Shown: positions 31,894 through 47,400, counted from the first letter of the stretch. The stretch is DNA of 64,000 bases from Ascidia mentula (GCA_947561715.1 OX387205.1:10297001-10361000), one strand, 5' to 3'. Program-made: numbers and translations. Notes: a model not told the origin generated them from the letters alone.

Positions 31894-34800
31894 ACGAAGT
31901 TTACAATGGGGCGATGAGGGTAGCCCTTTTTTGCAGGTGCCATCGTGGGCCCACGGACTTTCCCCGCACACTTTCGGCGCGTCTCGGCAAATATTTGAGC
32001 CGCTTCATTTGCAACGGAACGTTTGTCCCGTTTGGAGATGGGGGGAACGGTTGTTTCCTGAACATTGCCTCATAGCGATGGGGACAACGCCGTAAGGGGT
32101 TAAATTTCGCCACTAACACGAATATGTCGACACCGAAACCTGGTCTCGTAAACTATGGGGTCAGATCGGAAAACACCGCGGATGTTTGTGAAAGATTAGA
32201 CTCAGTGAGAAACGAATCTATTTCCATGTATACCGGTTCTGTTTTAATAAATGTGGTAACTAATATTGGAAAAACCCGGATTCGCGGTTAAATCATGCGC
32301 GACATGCGAAAGACTTTATGATATCGTCCGAAAATGCCTGGTATTTCGAGAACTTTTGAAACTCTATTACGTCGGTACTTCTATCAAAACTTCGGTGTTC
32401 TTGTTTTACGCTTGTTTGTGTGAATTTACAAACAGATTACGAATGGGAAACTGTGTTTTATTCGCCGGTGCTTTCCAACCTGTCTAACCGTGCGAAAATG
32501 AAAATGTTTTCTGCGGACGCCGAACATGGTGCGGATGACAGTTGCGTGACAAACAATTGTTTTTGTTCAGGAATTTCTCCTTCGTGTCTCGCTGATCAAT
32601 ACCAAAGGCGACATAAACCTTTGGGGACAAACGTTTCGGTGCTGTGCTGGAACATGCGACCTCCATAGACCCTCGTCATGATTTTTAAGTTACTTTGAAG
32701 TTGAAATTTCCTTTTGTAAAATTGCAGCAGATGGTAAATGGGTTGAAATAACATCTGTGGTAATGTTTTTTTCGTAACTATAATATATTTTACTTTCTGG
32801 TGTTATTTACCTGTCTGTTGGCATCCATGTGCATACTGGGGGTCGAAAATTCAAATCTAACCGGTTTAATTCGTTTGTCCGGTTGTGCGGATAAAACTTT
32901 CGAGCAATAAAAATGTGCGAACCGTCTTCGAACATGCTCAAAGCATTGTTATACGCGTATGTCATAACCTGCGCGAAACCGAAAGCGAAAAATATAGGAT
33001 CGTCTTGTGGATGACGTAATAGGTTCGGGCGTGCCAAAAATCATGCGGGGATGGCGCAATGTTTCATCTTTTTGCATTTTTTTACTTTTATTGAGTACGT
33101 AGACCAAGCGTTCTCTCATGGTGAAAATCACATTTTTATCTACACTTGGTCACCTGCCGTGACGACATTACACATTTAACGGTGAATTTGCTTTCGTTTG
33201 TGTAAATTTTACTAAATTTCGTGAGCAGTTTGCTCCGCTATGTGAATTTCATATTCTATAGGCCAATGGCAAAATTATGCTGTTTGTAAAGTGACGTTAA
33301 TGTGCACACTGTCTGTGACAGAGATGTCAAACTCATGAAATGCCTTTCCTTCTCATGTAGATTTTATGCGCCCATACAACTTCGCATGTAATGATACGAT
33401 CATTTTTTTGTGATTGATGTGCAAGCAGAACCGCGGCCTTGAGTCCTAATGTAATGGTATGACAGTATAATATGATTGTGCAACATTTTCACACATCCAG
33501 CCTATGGTACAATACACTTACAGGTTACCTATCATGCTCACAATACAAGATATAACCATTATACAAGTGTCCAAGGTAGCCGATGGATTACTCCGGGTAC
33601 ACTATCATGTTTCAGACAAGTCTGGTGGTAGTCCGGTATCTCGTGCTGTGTGACGGTTTCTGTCTCGATTGGAATGTATGAGTAAAGTCAAATTGTCTTA
33701 TTATACGACACAAGAAGCTCAATAAAATTTGTATCAACGACACCCCAACGTCAAGCAGCATATTGACGTTGAGGGTTTGCGGGTTCCAGTCTGGCGAGCC
33801 AAGCGAAGAGAAAGAAAGATACAAGAAGCCTGAAAGAGTTTGCACTCCACAAGTGAAAAAGCGCAACAACGAGAAGATTCTAATCTTTTATCGGCGACAA
33901 TGCCTACTACGCTTGCACCAGCCGCGGGGAGCAAAAACGCGAAGTGTCCGTTATATTGGCAAACTGCTGTCTTAGCCCAGTAAACTAGTTAAACAGGTTA
34001 AAACGTGGATCAGAAATGCACCCGATAAATGAAAGCAACTTAGTTACAAATGGAATCACAATAAAAAAGTAATAACTTCCACTTGTGAGATGCGTATACA
34101 AGCCTAAGACGTTGACGAATAATAACCGATTTATTGTAAACATATACGTTTTACATTTAAACTATGCAAACTTACTTGAGAACTTTGGTAATTCTTTCTA
34201 CTGCGTTGGCTTGTGTCGAAGCATTGTTGAATCAAGATCGCCAAAATCATTAAATACAACTGATACCAAAGCAAATACAAGGCAATTACCGCCAAGAAAC
34301 GACTTGCAAAAAATTTGCGGCGCCGATTTCAACACCAACTCGCGCTTAAAATTGACGTCAAAATTCCGTCACGCATGGATAGTCGCGACGCAGTCCTGTA
34401 ATCCCAGCAAGACCGCGAAAGGGCAGAAACCTTTAAAAAACAGTGTGGATTTGCATTTGGACAATTAGGAGTTTCGCTGTGCACGAAGGGAGTTTCGAAT
34501 AACTTGCTTCGTGTTTACCTGCAAGTAATTAAAGGGGTTTTTGTGTTCATGTCGATTCGCCGCATAACGTGTAGACCCGAAAACAATTCTTTAGTTGTCT
34601 GCTCGAGAAAAAAAAATGAAAATGGTTTTTGACTCGGCCAATTTCTAAATTTGTGTGGGTTTCAGGTGCAGGAATATTGCGGACCCAGTTGCTTCAGACT
34701 GTGAAACCCACCCATAATTTTGTAGTTTAATTTTTCGCCGACTTTCGAGCTAAGCAGACCTGGCCGATCGTCAGGAAACCACTCGTGTGTTTGTGATAAT

Positions 34801-36823
34801 TGGCCAAGAATTTATAATATTCATTCCTATGCCATGTTCTGGTTTGTTGCACATTTTTAGGGAGATTTGTGTTTGAATCTATTCAATACAGCCACCAGAC
34901 GGGGTTACGTAACCGGGTTACGTATTTGACGCCCACTAATAGCTATTGGAGAAAATGTTGGTTAAATGTCATTAACTCCAATGCGTAGGTTGCCTTGCGC
35001 CATTAGGCTTGTGGACGCTGTTCGAGGGGCGTTGCATATTTGGCATTCCGCCAGGAGTTCTGGGAAATAAAGGAGTTGGTTAGTCAAGGAGTTGGTTAAT
35101 GATTGTAGTTCTGGGAATAGGGTAACATACGTCCACGAAATAATATGGAAACCATGCATTCCTTTAGCATTACTCGCTAAAATTCAGGTGGTTGTTGTCT
35201 CGTATTATTGAGAACAGCTTTGTGACCTTTATGCAATGGTGGAGACCTACTTTTCAGCTGTCTACATTTTTGTAGCAACGCAAGGTATATTTTCTGTAGC
35301 ATTACGCGACAACACTGCAAGGGAAGCCAAACCCGAACATTAAAAAAACGTGTTCACAGAAATGACATGGTTGGTGGTACAAAGCAATGCAAATAAGATT
35401 TATGTGTTAAATGAATCTGCACACTGTGCACTGTTTACGCATCCAGCTCGTGAAGTGACCTCAGGCCCCCAAAGTGCGACTGCATATCTCACTGGCAGCG
35501 TCGCGAGGAAAGCAAACAAACCACAAAAATGAACACTTAAGCGAGTGCCCTGTAAGGGCTTCGTCACTTTAGTCGCAGTCGCAGTCCAATGACCGTGACC
35601 CTGGAAGCATTTCCAGACGGTGACTATTTTACATTTGGCCCTTGGTGTCATTTTGCACTGAAGAAATCCGTTTGTCCTCTGGCCTGTCCAATTCTGTTGT
35701 GCAGCAACAACTTTTTTAAAATATAGGTGGTTTTGTGTGACACGAACCCGTTAAATTGTGATGCAGAGGCCAATAGTCCATAAAATTGAGAGCATACAAT
35801 TTGCGTAAGACAAGTTTTTTGCATGGGGACGTATTTGCATTGGGAGCGCTGCACCTATTGGAATGAACGCATGCACGCAATGAGAAACCAAATGCAACGC
35901 ACCAGCCGCACACTGGGTCTTTTGAAGCTTTTTTGGTGTGTTTTCGAAACAAACAAACTCGTTTTACGCAATCGTCCCTTGAGTGCGCACAAGCCAGTCA
36001 GGTCACTGTGGGGCCAATTTGTTGCGGGTATTCAAAAATATCAGTTTCGCCTTGCGGTATATTTAGCTTAGTGTAATTAGAGTTGGATGGTGATGTATTT
36101 TTATTCATAATTTTGTCTTAGATTCGAAATGGACAGGAAGTGCTTGACCAGTGGGTCGAGGGGGCAACGCAACACTCACGCCTGATAAGGGTTCTCGTAC
36201 TTTCAATGTTTGCTTTGGTCCCCAAGGTAACTCACTTTATACACTTCTAGACTTTCCCCGTATACAAATAGTTGTACAAAATACAAATTCTATGCTTGCG
36301 AGATGTATTCATGTACTGTGACACATGCACGCCTTCTGGCAATTAGGCTTGTTTTTGTACATGACATGATGTAACACAAAGCACATAAGCGCTACAACTA
36401 ACAGAAACATTGAATAAAGCGGGGTTATTGACGAGGCGGGAAACAACACAAGATTAACGGAACTTTACCATTATCGGATAGACAAATATCCTCAGTGCAA
36501 ATACCATGCCGCTTTACGTCTACGCAAAAAAAACGATTAAACAAAAAATTGCGATATGCCCGGCTGTGTAGCTTTAGGATGGAATTAGTTTTCTGTCTAT
36601 CAGATAAACGTTCTAAATAACGATGAAAGTTAAAAAAAATTACGTTTACCAAAAATTGCAAAGTGTTTCCAATCAAACTCCCATCAGAGATTTCCAATTT
36701 GAAGCACAACATTTGTATAAAAAAACGGTGAATGTGGAAAGCCGTATGCGCTTAAACGCAAGTAAAATTAAAAATAAGCGTTGAAGCTGCGGGGTATAGC
36801 TAAAATGAAGCAATGAAAAACAT
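31894..36823. other. Intergenic region between gene B 3' end and gene A promoter
   Basis: About 4.9 kb with no supported gene on either strand. Open frames are short (up to 127 codons) and have no recognisable motifs or splice-linked partners. The part next to 31894 is presumably gene A's upstream regulatory DNA. The part from about 36100 to 36823 is likely gene B 3' UTR and downstream flank. Small internal structures are a 10-bp inverted repeat with 37-bp spacer at 34655-34711, a GGTTACGTAACC palindrome near 34903, and a 16-bp direct repeat near 35073-35104. Confidence 0.6.
36100..36105 (-). terminator. Candidate polyadenylation signal of gene B
   Basis: AATAAA on the minus strand lies about 720 bp after the gene B stop codon. 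No canonical AATAAA was seen nearer to the stop; an ATTAAA overlaps the stop codon itself and is unlikely to be used. A 3' UTR of about 0.7 kb is therefore the simplest model. Confidence 0.3.
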
Positions 36824-38463
36824 TTAATCGAATGAAACTGTTTCTTCATTATTATCAGAAGTGGTCTGCTTTGCATCGACGCATGGAGTGGTCGCACATG
36901 CACACCCAAGTATCACCTCCATGTCGTAATCTCTCCTCGAGCCATCATCGCAGAATAGCGAGTATCGTTGCATTACTGACCCAGACGGCAGACAACACCG
37001 ACATTCACCTGCAACCGAGCAACAAGTTTAAATAACTTTGGTTATGAAATAATGAATATTTGGTGTTAGAATTTTGTTTCTTCGCCTAATTTAACATGGA
37101 ATTTTACTGCACAGTAGTAAATGCGTGATACTAAGAAGTAGATAGTGTTGGAACTGGGACTATAGTTTATGGCGTAATTCACATGGAAAAAATCGGCATA
37201 CGAAAAAGGCACAGTGGGTTCGGTAAACCGGAATTGAATAACCACATCGCATGCTGGAAATTTTTTACATTGTGAACGGTGAACATGAGTTTGTTAACTC
37301 ACAGGAAGAACTGCACATAGAGGGGTCATTAAAGTGAAATACTTTCATAGGGACGAATTTCATGTAAGTTACAGTTACGTCATGAAAAAGGTCTCACGAA
37401 GTCACTTGGTTTTACCTTCCACTAGTCCAGTCTCGCTGTTCACAATATGTGTTGCTGGACAAGATCCCTCACAATAATTGATGTGTGCTATGTCGTTTGA
37501 CCAGCAGCGGTGTGAGTCGATGGTTGTGTTGAGTTGTTCCTCTTTGGTGTGTTGTATGCATGGCTGGTTCGGAATGCCTGCAGACAGGGGGAATTCAGAG
37601 CTTTGTTGTGTAAACGCATGTTTGCGGTTTTTGAGCTGAGGGTTTCACGAGAAGAAAATCCTTTGTCGCGTTTACGTTTGGGGATCCACATGTATTTATA
37701 GTTTTGTAATAAGTTCAACGTTGAAAATGGCGCATACAGCTTATAAAACGTCCATTTAGAGGTTGTACACTCCTTGCCTTGCGTTTCCAATCTTTTGCAG
37801 ATTTTTGTATGATGTTGGTTGTTGTGGATTTCAAAATGACACGCCTATTTCGCACGGAAGGTTTAACTTTATTGTTTACATGCGTTTGAGCAAAACCTGT
37901 TGCAGGTAAATCCGATTCTATTTTATCAAAGCTCATAAACCAATACGCTGCCTACTAATTTATTTTAAAGATTATGAACAGGTAAGTTATAACATGGTTG
38001 TCGCAAGCAGTTACGTTGAATAAAGCGTTTCAATTTCGACATGAAGAGTCGAATAATAATTGAGCTCGACGATAAAGTGAAAGCGTAATTCGGAACTGTT
38101 GGTTTGTAAAATATGGTTCATTCACAGTATCTATGTAAATATTTAACTGGCCGTCAAATCCAGCGCTATAAAGATTCATTGTCATACAGTTTGACATGAA
38201 AAGAACGTCGGACGTGTTTCGCTTTTTTGTTGTTTTGTTTGGTTTCCGATGCGCTTCTGCTCTGAAGTGCTTTTGTTCGATACAAGTGGGTGTTGCGTGT
38301 TGATTGTGAGAAGTGACGCTGTCCCAAGTAGCGGCTCTTTTCGAATTCGCCGACCCGCGTAAAACGGTTTTGACATGCGTTTATGTTGAAAATAAACTGG
38401 CTAGTACTCACAATACTTGCAACATCCCTGCGTTGTTTCGTTTAAAGCAACCATTCCACCCGT
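36824..38463 (-). CDS. Gene B: C-terminal cystine knot (CTCK) domain and stop
   Basis: Exons 38412-38463, 37416-37577 and 36824-37008. The sequence runs [17 protein letters not shown], then [72 protein letters not shown] and a short acidic tail ending in TAA. The spacing of cysteines (CCxxC, then CxGxC, then CxCC, then CxC) is that of the CTCK domain of VWF, mucins and norrin. In VWF and mucins CTCK forms disulfide-linked dimers in the ER. The phases of the three exons (0, 1, 1) close exactly on the stop. Confidence 0.88.
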
Positions 38464-41400
38464 CTGTAAATAAAACACATTGAGTTTAAAACTCAAAAAG
38501 ATAAAAATAACTAAATATAAGCATAATCGTCTGGTTTTGCTTTAAAATTTTAACAAAGGGTATTCTGTAAGATGTTGTAATTAACACCCACAACGGACAA
38601 AACGGTGTTATAGACACAAGAATAATTCAGCCGTTGGATGCCATCATTATAAAGTCAAAAATAGTAAGTTTACCTGTGTGCATTCCTCTTCGTCAAACGG
38701 CGCACATTCGTATTTTTGATCCAAAACTACTTTTGGACAGTTGGTGTTGAGATCGAGTTCACAGGTTCCCACTTCACAATGATCTTCGCTGTTGGTGAAG
38801 GATGTTCCAACCTGAAGGTAAACAACTTTGATACCCCGTCACTCTTAAGTGTTGTAAATGACGCAATTTTGTCGTGCAATTTAGCGATTTATAACGACAT
38901 TGCTGTGGCATTAACATCAAAACATACATGTTTGTAGTGTATGACACCAGTTGGGTCGACAATGTGGAGTAATACAAAAACAAGAATTGTGCTTTGCAAG
39001 ATTGCACAAACCCATACGTGAAAGCGTATTTTTTAACGCATCTTGCGCAGTTTTACTTACACTGTAGGTTTGTTCGTTAAAAACACATTTGTCGCAGAGG
39101 CACTCATATTCGGGACAGCACTCATCATCCGAGTTGGTTCGCACTCTCCTGTCACCTAGCGGACAGGTGAAATCCCATTGTTCGCACACTTTGCTCAAAT
39201 TCGACGTAGGTAGGCAATAGCAATCGAAAGTAGGACAACACGGGCCTGTTTCGTAGTTCGGTTCGGTGGTCTGAAAATCCAATTGGTGACGTTTCAAAAA
39301 GGTTTTGATAAAGATGGGGTTTGTCAGAAGTTTTGCGAATGATTTTATAGACTCTTCAAACTTTTCATGACACAAACAGTAAACTGCGAATTTTATATCA
39401 GGCTTTTCACCATTTCTTAAGATTTCACCAAAATTAGGTAAATATTGCGTTTTTTCCATGTGCGACCGGGCTGTACTTTTAGTACAGAACAAACGCCCTG
39501 ATTTAACTCATGTTGCGAAAATTTATAGCCCTTGCTAGTGCAGTTGGCAATCATCGTTTAAATACTTTTGTAATGCAAACGTATCGAAGCAGGTGCCATC
39601 AAAAAATTACTAACCGTAACACGTTGCATGGCTTCGGGACAAGTGTAATCATACCACTGCGAACATGTAACTGCAAGACTTCCTTCATCGACGCACACGC
39701 ACTTGTGTCCGGGGCAGCATTCAGAAGTGTTGTTTATATAATGTGAAGCCACAGAGTGCATGTTGTCTGGACAATCTATACCGTTGAAATCGGGGCAAAT
39801 GGGTTCCAACATGTTGTCGTCCTTGCACACACATTTATAGTCGTTGCAACATGGATCAATGTCCACTTCTGGCTCGAATATTATAGCCTTCTGGTAGTCA
39901 GTGCAATACATCTCGTCGAACTGGGTTTCGGACTTGCACGCCAAGCGGGGGTCTTTGATCATTTCAGCGGAGTAACATGAAACCACTGGAGCGGCAGCTT
40001 TGTAGAACTTTTCAATGGCTGCCATTTTGTCCGTGCAGTTCCACGTGACCAAGCAACCGTCGCCTACATCTTCTTTCCACGAATGACCAACAGGTACAGC
40101 GGTACCGTTGGGAAATATGCACACCTCATCGCACACGCACTCGTGGAGGGGACAACAGTCGCGAGTAGCAGGGTCAGTACTGTCGGGTACTTCTACAGGG
40201 CTCTGGTGATCCGGACACTCCAAGATAGGGCAAACGCTATCCAATGTCGCATCATCTTTGCATACACACTTAAATTCTGGGCAACACACGTTCGGATCGG
40301 TATCGCCAACTCCGTACACAATTTCAATCGCTGCTTCATAGGTGGAGTCACAGACACGACTTTCGTAATCATCCTTGCTTTCGCAAGATTTGGTGGGGTC
40401 AATGGATACAGTTGATATAAAGCAGCCATCAGTACCAGATTTACTGCTACAGAGGTATGTGATCGGGCATCCATCGGCGTTCGGTATTTCTACTGCATCT
40501 CCAGGACTGTGACACGAGCCGTCAGGCATAAGACAGGCCTGAAAAAAAAAACAATTTTACCCTTAGGATTAGGTATTCTGTGAAACCAACTAGTAACATG
40601 GGGGCAACTGGCAACAGTCTCTGGAAGACTTTGTTAGGTTGCAGAACGTGCAAGGCCAAATTAGGATAGCTACATGCGTTGTTAATGTGTTAATCAGCAC
40701 GCTTTGTGCAAACATTTAAATGTTGCTCGTCTTTTGGAATTGATTTCAAAATGATATTTTCGGTCAGACCCTCATAACTTGGTAATGTAAATGTATGCTT
40801 ATCGCTCATACCTTGCAATCGACATAGTAGTGTTCACAGCAACTATTCGGGTTCGACACGTTCTTCACCATCTCGTGGCAAGGGGCGAGTATTGGAGGTG
40901 CTGGTGTAGGTCCACAATCGTTACAAACACACTTAAATTCGTCACAACAAGGGTCAGGATCTTCCCCTTCCTGTACAACCACAACAGCGTGTTCAAACCA
41001 CGAGCAGTGCGATGATTCGTAATCACCAATCTTCTGACAGTGGTCGGCCGGGTTATAGACATCTATCTTGTAGCAAGAGTTTTCGTCGCCCATGCGTTCG
41101 TTCAGACACGTGTGTGTTGACTCGCAGCCTGAAACAACGGTTGTAGTCCAACTTTCCCCGGGATCTTTACCGCTACCATCGGGCAGAATACACTTCTGGC
41201 ATTCGCACTCGTACAGCGGGCAACAGTGGTCAGTGTCCGGATCAGTTTGTCCCGGAACTTCCTTAGCGATTTCGTGCTCTGAACAACTGTCGTGAGTAGG
41301 ACAGCCTTCGTTACCATCGCGACAAACTATCTTACATTCGTTACAGCATTTTTGTAGAGGGTTTTCGGCTAGCGTCTTATTCACGCATTCTTGATATGGC

Positions 41401-44400
41401 GCTGGAGTGGTAGGAGGATGGGGCTGATGTGTTGGTGGACAACTGTCGCAAATGCAGGTATAAACTGGGCAGCAAACCCCGTCTGTAAATTCGCGGTGAA
41501 CAATTTCCCCAACGCCGCAGTTGGGATTCGATTCCGGGCAATCCATGTCTACAACACTTGGGTCGTAGCAGTCGCCGCATTTGACCTGAATGCAGCAACC
41601 AGTGGTATTTGGTACAGTGTATTCAAAGGAAGGCTTGCGGCCATCCTCTTTTTCACATACTTCATCTGGTGAACAGACGGCCGTCAAGTCCACCTCGTCT
41701 TTACACACACATTCGAATTCTGTGCAGCAATCATCCGGGTCCACTTCACCCAAGCCGTATAAAATTTCTGTTGCTCTCTGGTATGTCGGTTTGCAATTTT
41801 TTTCTTCATATACTTCTTTCTTGGTACAGAAACGCTCGTGGGAGTAGCTTTCGTAGATGTAGCAGTTGTCCTGGTGGGTTTGGTCTCTGACGGTTGTGCA
41901 GTTATGAGTGATAGGACAGCCGTCTGTTCCTTTAACCGTTACAACAGTTCCTGGGTCCATCAGATCGCCGCTCTCCAAAACGCATTTGTTGCACACGCAT
42001 TCCTTCTCAACGCAACAAGAGTTAGGATCTGTGGTTTCGTCAGTGTATACCACGTCGACTAAGTTGGAGTATGACGGACACGTAGGGTAGGAAAGACAAG
42101 GCAGAAGCTCTGGCCTTGGTACGTAACAGGTTCTGTGGTCTTGCTCGATTGTCTCTTCGCATGTGTACTTAATGTGGCATCCTGTACCGTTGACCTCAGT
42201 CCAATCTGTGTCAAGGTCGTGGCGTGTGCCGCTCGAATCGTAACAACTTACACATTCGCACGAATTTATGATGCACCCGCATGAATCAGTCGTACTTGTG
42301 TCCTGAAAAAACGAACGAAAACATTTTTGGAAAACGTCTTCGAATTCCGATAATAAAAGAAGATATTTCGATTTATATAAAATATTGTTTATTTTATAGA
42401 AACGTGCTTGCATTTAAACTGGTTGAATGGCAATGTGATTACCGACATGTTACAATCACAATGTGTCAAAGAAAATCTTTCAAGCATTAAATGTTTCGCA
42501 GAAGCTATGTCAAAAAAGTATAAATATTTGCATTTCCTCTCCACAAAAATATCATGGCATTGACGCAATGGTGAGTGGCGATATATCTGATCGCTTACCT
42601 TCCAGCCGTCGGGACAAGTGAAATTCGGATCCGAGTCTGGGCATGTGTTGCAAACACATCCATAAACCGGGCAGCATGGACCATATATCGGATCTACGTC
42701 TCCGACCACTTCCACATGTTGGTTGGATTCGCAGGATGATTCCAGGATAATGTAGTTAGGACATTCCTTCTCGTAGACCACTGAGTCGTTTGCACAGATG
42801 CAAAATTTCTCCTCGTAGCATTCTTCTCTGATCCAGTCGGTTTCGATTTGACCAGGTCTTGTTATACACGGCGGTGACGGTAGTGGTTTTTGTGGATACG
42901 ACTCGCACACTAAAAACATGCATGTGTGTTGGTTCCAATCGTTTCAACTTTAAACATTTTAAGTTGTCGCAAGACACACTTGTCATTATAATAGATCGAA
43001 ATCGAAAAATTTGTTTTTTCATGATTTAATTCGTGTAGTTAGCAGATCGTAAGAAGCCGGAACCAATTACGCTTTTCAGACAGTCTCGATTTGGAAAATA
43101 TTGCTAGAATTTTCCATGATTTTAGCAACAGATACTCACCGCACTTGAAATCGTCGCAACAGATTCCTTCCAATGGAATTTCTTCAGCAATTTGGTTCTC
43201 GATGGTGCAATATCTTGTCTCGTAATCTTCCTTTGAGATACAGTTATCGTTTTCATCATGAATGGTATCTACACGATGGCACGTGTCTTCTTGTAGATAG
43301 TTTGTGCATAGTTTTGTGATATTGCAGCCATTTTCGTCCGTTTCAGACCACAGCTCTCCAGGCTGCATAAAAATTTAAAACATAAAGTAAACGATGCAAT
43401 GAATGTAAGGGAATTTCCCCTCTCGTAGGTCTTTTTTCCCAAATGGCGATGGTGATAATGACCCTTTTTTGTGTGTCATTACGAATTGTCGGAAAGTATT
43501 TAAGCCAACTCGGACAACATGTCCGAATGCATTTTGGCAGGGAAATCACGTTTAGCGCAAAATGCATCCTTTTGGGCGTCGTGCAAGCACGCCTTGAAAT
43601 GATTTGGACGTCGTTGTCTCGATTCGCGGCGCTTTGTTTTTGAGAGCTCATAGCTGTTATTAGCCGATAATACACATAAAAGTTGTGCGTTTTACGAACG
43701 AAGGTCTGTTGTTATTACTGTAAAAAGCTACCAAAAATGACCTGAACGTTGTTTTCACTGTTTTTAAATGTCATGTAATCTTGTTCTTGTGATACATATG
43801 AGTGTTTCTAAACAGTATTGTATAAAGAACGGCCACACTCATGTCAATATGCTTCGGTGTTACTTGAACTTTTTTCATTGACGTTTTTCACAAAATTCAG
43901 TATGACACGAAACTTAATTTTAGCGATGTACTGCAGCAGGAGGATCGCAAGCTGTATTTGCATGAACGGTTTAGAAATCGATCAAATCAGACAATCTGCA
44001 GATGTTTGTTTCGTATGGGAAAATTATATTTCGCAACAAATGGATTGCATTTCTACGATTGCTATCAATGATGTGCTTACATTCACACTCTCATAAAATC
44101 GTTGTCTAAACTATTGGTTAGTCTGTCTGGGACAAAAATTCTGAACGTTAATTTGTCAAAATTTTCGTCATTATCTTACACATTCTAATACCTTTCGAAG
44201 CTCTCCGTTATCCAGTACACAATGAGTGCAGACAACAGTGTAGTTACAGCAGTTCAAACTGTCCGATGTAGGGCTCGACAGTTTCACAATTTCGTATCCA
44301 AGAGGAACAGTCAAATTTAAAGCGGTAGGGCAAATAACGTCCAGTTCTTCTTCGGGTTTACATATGCAGTCGTACCGTTTAGGACAGCAAGCTGAGCCCG

Positions 44401-47400
44401 TTACGTCCACCTAAAAAGAGTAAGGACAATAAGTTCAAACGAACACAGTCAATAATTGATTTTACTTCCTATATTGAATTGTTGCCTATATTATAGGTTA
44501 CAGTTTGTTGTGTTTTAAAGATTGTGTTATGGTGGTCTATTTTTAATTAAAGGTACGTCTCAAGCACAAGTGAAACTGAAATTACGAAATCTTTACTTTA
44601 ATGTTGCAACCAAACATCAGAAGGGTAATACATGCGACTAACCAAAACTAAAAAGATAATTTGTAAGAAGGTCTTTAAGCAAATAAATATCCTTATTCTT
44701 TCTGAACAAGCTCGGGAAGTGAATATTGGTTGAAAAACAGTCATTGTGAACGACGTATGATTTCTGTGAGTTTGCTTGGTGCATTCATGCGTGAAAACTT
44801 GTCTCGTGTTTGGGTTGTGCGAGCTGGTAATGTTGTGTAAGTGTATATACATTGAAATCTGGTTAATCTTACGTTATTTTAATGCCTTCTTAGCTGAGAT
44901 AAGTTTATTCTATTTGAATAAGTTGGAGTCGTGTAGGTATTTAGTTTTAAATCGTGTGTGTTCGAGTTTATTTATCTGTTTGCTGTGAAACTGTTCACCA
45001 ACTGCAAATTGAAACAAAAGGTTCTAAACATACCCTATTTTCAGTGATCTGACACATGGGTGGACCTATATCGGGAAGGTCACACTTTTCAGAGACGCAG
45101 ACGCATTCAGTCAATGGACAGCACTCTTCAAAATACTTGGGGTCTGTCACATTCGGCTCTTCAGATTTTTTGGGGCATTCTACCGGGGGGAAAACTTCCG
45201 GGCACTTTGTCTCGTTGCAGACGCATTCTGTTGTTTTGCAGTTGCATTCAGGCGGGTAAGTCGTACTGGGAAATCAAAACAGTTTATAACAGCAACCAGT
45301 TAAAAAAAAATAACTTCTGGGAAGCAGAATGTACAAGTTTTCCGCTAATGTATAAAGACGGCCTTTGTTTTTCATGATTAAGTCTTAATTAAAGCAAGTG
45401 TGCTGCTTTAAAATAGAACCTAACACTATTAATATAATATTAAGCCCATAACCACAACACGACGATATGTTGTTTACTTACTCGTCTCGGATGACCAACG
45501 ACCAGGAGCTGTTGCATACAAAGTTGACATCTGGACATGTCGGACACACACACTGGTATTCCGGACAGCAAGAGCCAGGTAGAGTGACGTCGACTTTAAT
45601 CATACGTTCATCTTCACATTCATAATCCGTCCTAAACATTCAAGTATTTGTAATACTTTGCATGAAGTGACCGATCAAGTATCGTTGATTAGAAGAAACC
45701 GCTTCGAAATAATTCGATGCTCTACCATACATAAACAAATAATTAAGAGAAAAACATCATTTAGTCACAGGAATCAGCCTGTTCTTGTTGACAGGTGGAT
45801 CTGTCTCATAGTGTAAGGTCTACAAAATTACTCACAAAGAGTGATTGACCATAGACAAACAAAATGATCAGCAAACGTCTTTACTTTGATAAAAGTCGTA
45901 GAAAGTTTTGTTACCAAGTGAAGTGACTAATTTGGTTTATAGACAAACAGGCGAGAGAAACGACTACAAGTTTAATACTTGCAAACCAGACTTACCATTG
46001 TGGACAGATGATTTCCAATACTGCATCATCTTCGCACACACACTCGAATTCAGGACAACATACATCCGGATCTACGTCCCCGTTGCCATAAGTTATTTCA
46101 ATTGCCTTCTCATACGTGGCGTTGCAGTATTTGCTTTCATAATTTTCCTTTGTTTCGCATAAAGTCGTGGGGTCAAGCACAACCTTGTCCTTGAAACAGC
46201 CGTCAGATTGAAGCGTACTGGAGCAAAGATGTTTGATGAGACATCCATCTTCGTTCGGGATGTCCACAGTGTCGCCTGGTTTGAGACAGGTGCCGTCGGG
46301 CATAAGACAGGCCTAAAGGAACATATATACAAACCAATTTATTTTAGTTTTCCATTTGGTACCGACATTCAGTTGGCATAAACATTTCATTTATATCCGA
46401 CCTTAACACTATTAGCCCGAAACCCAATATATTCGAATAGGAAGTTTGTTCGAAAAATGTTCAGTCATATTTCAAAACAGGTGCCGTACAAGATTTTAAA
46501 ACCATATATTGCTTAATATCAAATACAAACTTAACGAACTTGGGCACGCTCCATGTCTTACAGCGAAACAAAAACCTCTTGTATTAAACCAAACTAAAAG
46601 CTACACGCCAAATCTTTGTTTATTGTTGATAAGTTTTAAGTGCATAGCTAAAAATGTTCTGTGTCATTATTGCATCAAAATATTATAGGTTGGTATGAAT
46701 TATTTATATTTTATGAGTTCTACCTGGCAATCGACATAGTAGTGCTCACAGCAACTATTCGGGTTCGACTCGTTCTTCACCATCTCGTGACAAGGCTCGA
46801 GTGTTGGAGGTGGTGGTGTCGGCGGACATGCGTTACAAACGCACTCAAATTCTTCACAACATGGATCGGGATCTTCCTCTTCGTGTACAACCACAACAGC
46901 GTGTTGAAACCACGAACAGTGCGATGCTTCAAAATCACCAATCTTCTGACAGTGGTCGGCCGGGTTGTAGACATCTATCTTGTAGCAAGAGTTTTCGTCG
47001 CCTATGCGTTCGTTCAGACACGTGCGTGTTGACTCGCAGCCTTCGGGATCTTTGGTGGTCCAACTTTCCCCGGGATCTTTAGCGCTACCATCGGGCAGCA
47101 CACACTTCAGGCATTCGCACTCGTACAGCGGGCAACAGTGGTCAGTGACCGGATCAGTTTGTCCAGGAACTTCCTTAGCGATTTCGTGCTCTGAACAACT
47201 CTCGTAAGTAGGACAGCCTTCGTTACCATCGCGGCAAACTATCTTACATTCGTTACAGCATTTTTGTAGAGGATTTTCGGCTAGCGTCTTATTCACGCAT
47301 TCCTGATATGGCTCTGGAGTGATAGGAGGATGTGGCTGATGTGTTGGTGGGCAACTGTCGCAAATGCAGGTATAAACTGGACAGCAAACCCCGTCTGTAA

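Noticed and set aside
34085-34468. Plus-strand open frame of 127 codons in the intergenic region
   Set aside because: No domain, no splice partner, no promoter signal that I can support, and AT-rich codon content like random intergenic DNA.
34655-34711. Inverted repeat with 10-bp arms in the intergenic region
   Set aside because: Arms are short, the loop is long, and there is no T-run or other sign of an RNA gene; it could arise by chance in this length of DNA.
31782-36826. Genes A and B as one continuous gene
   Set aside because: Gene B ends with a complete CTCK domain and an in-frame stop, and gene A begins with a signal peptide preceded by a TATA box.
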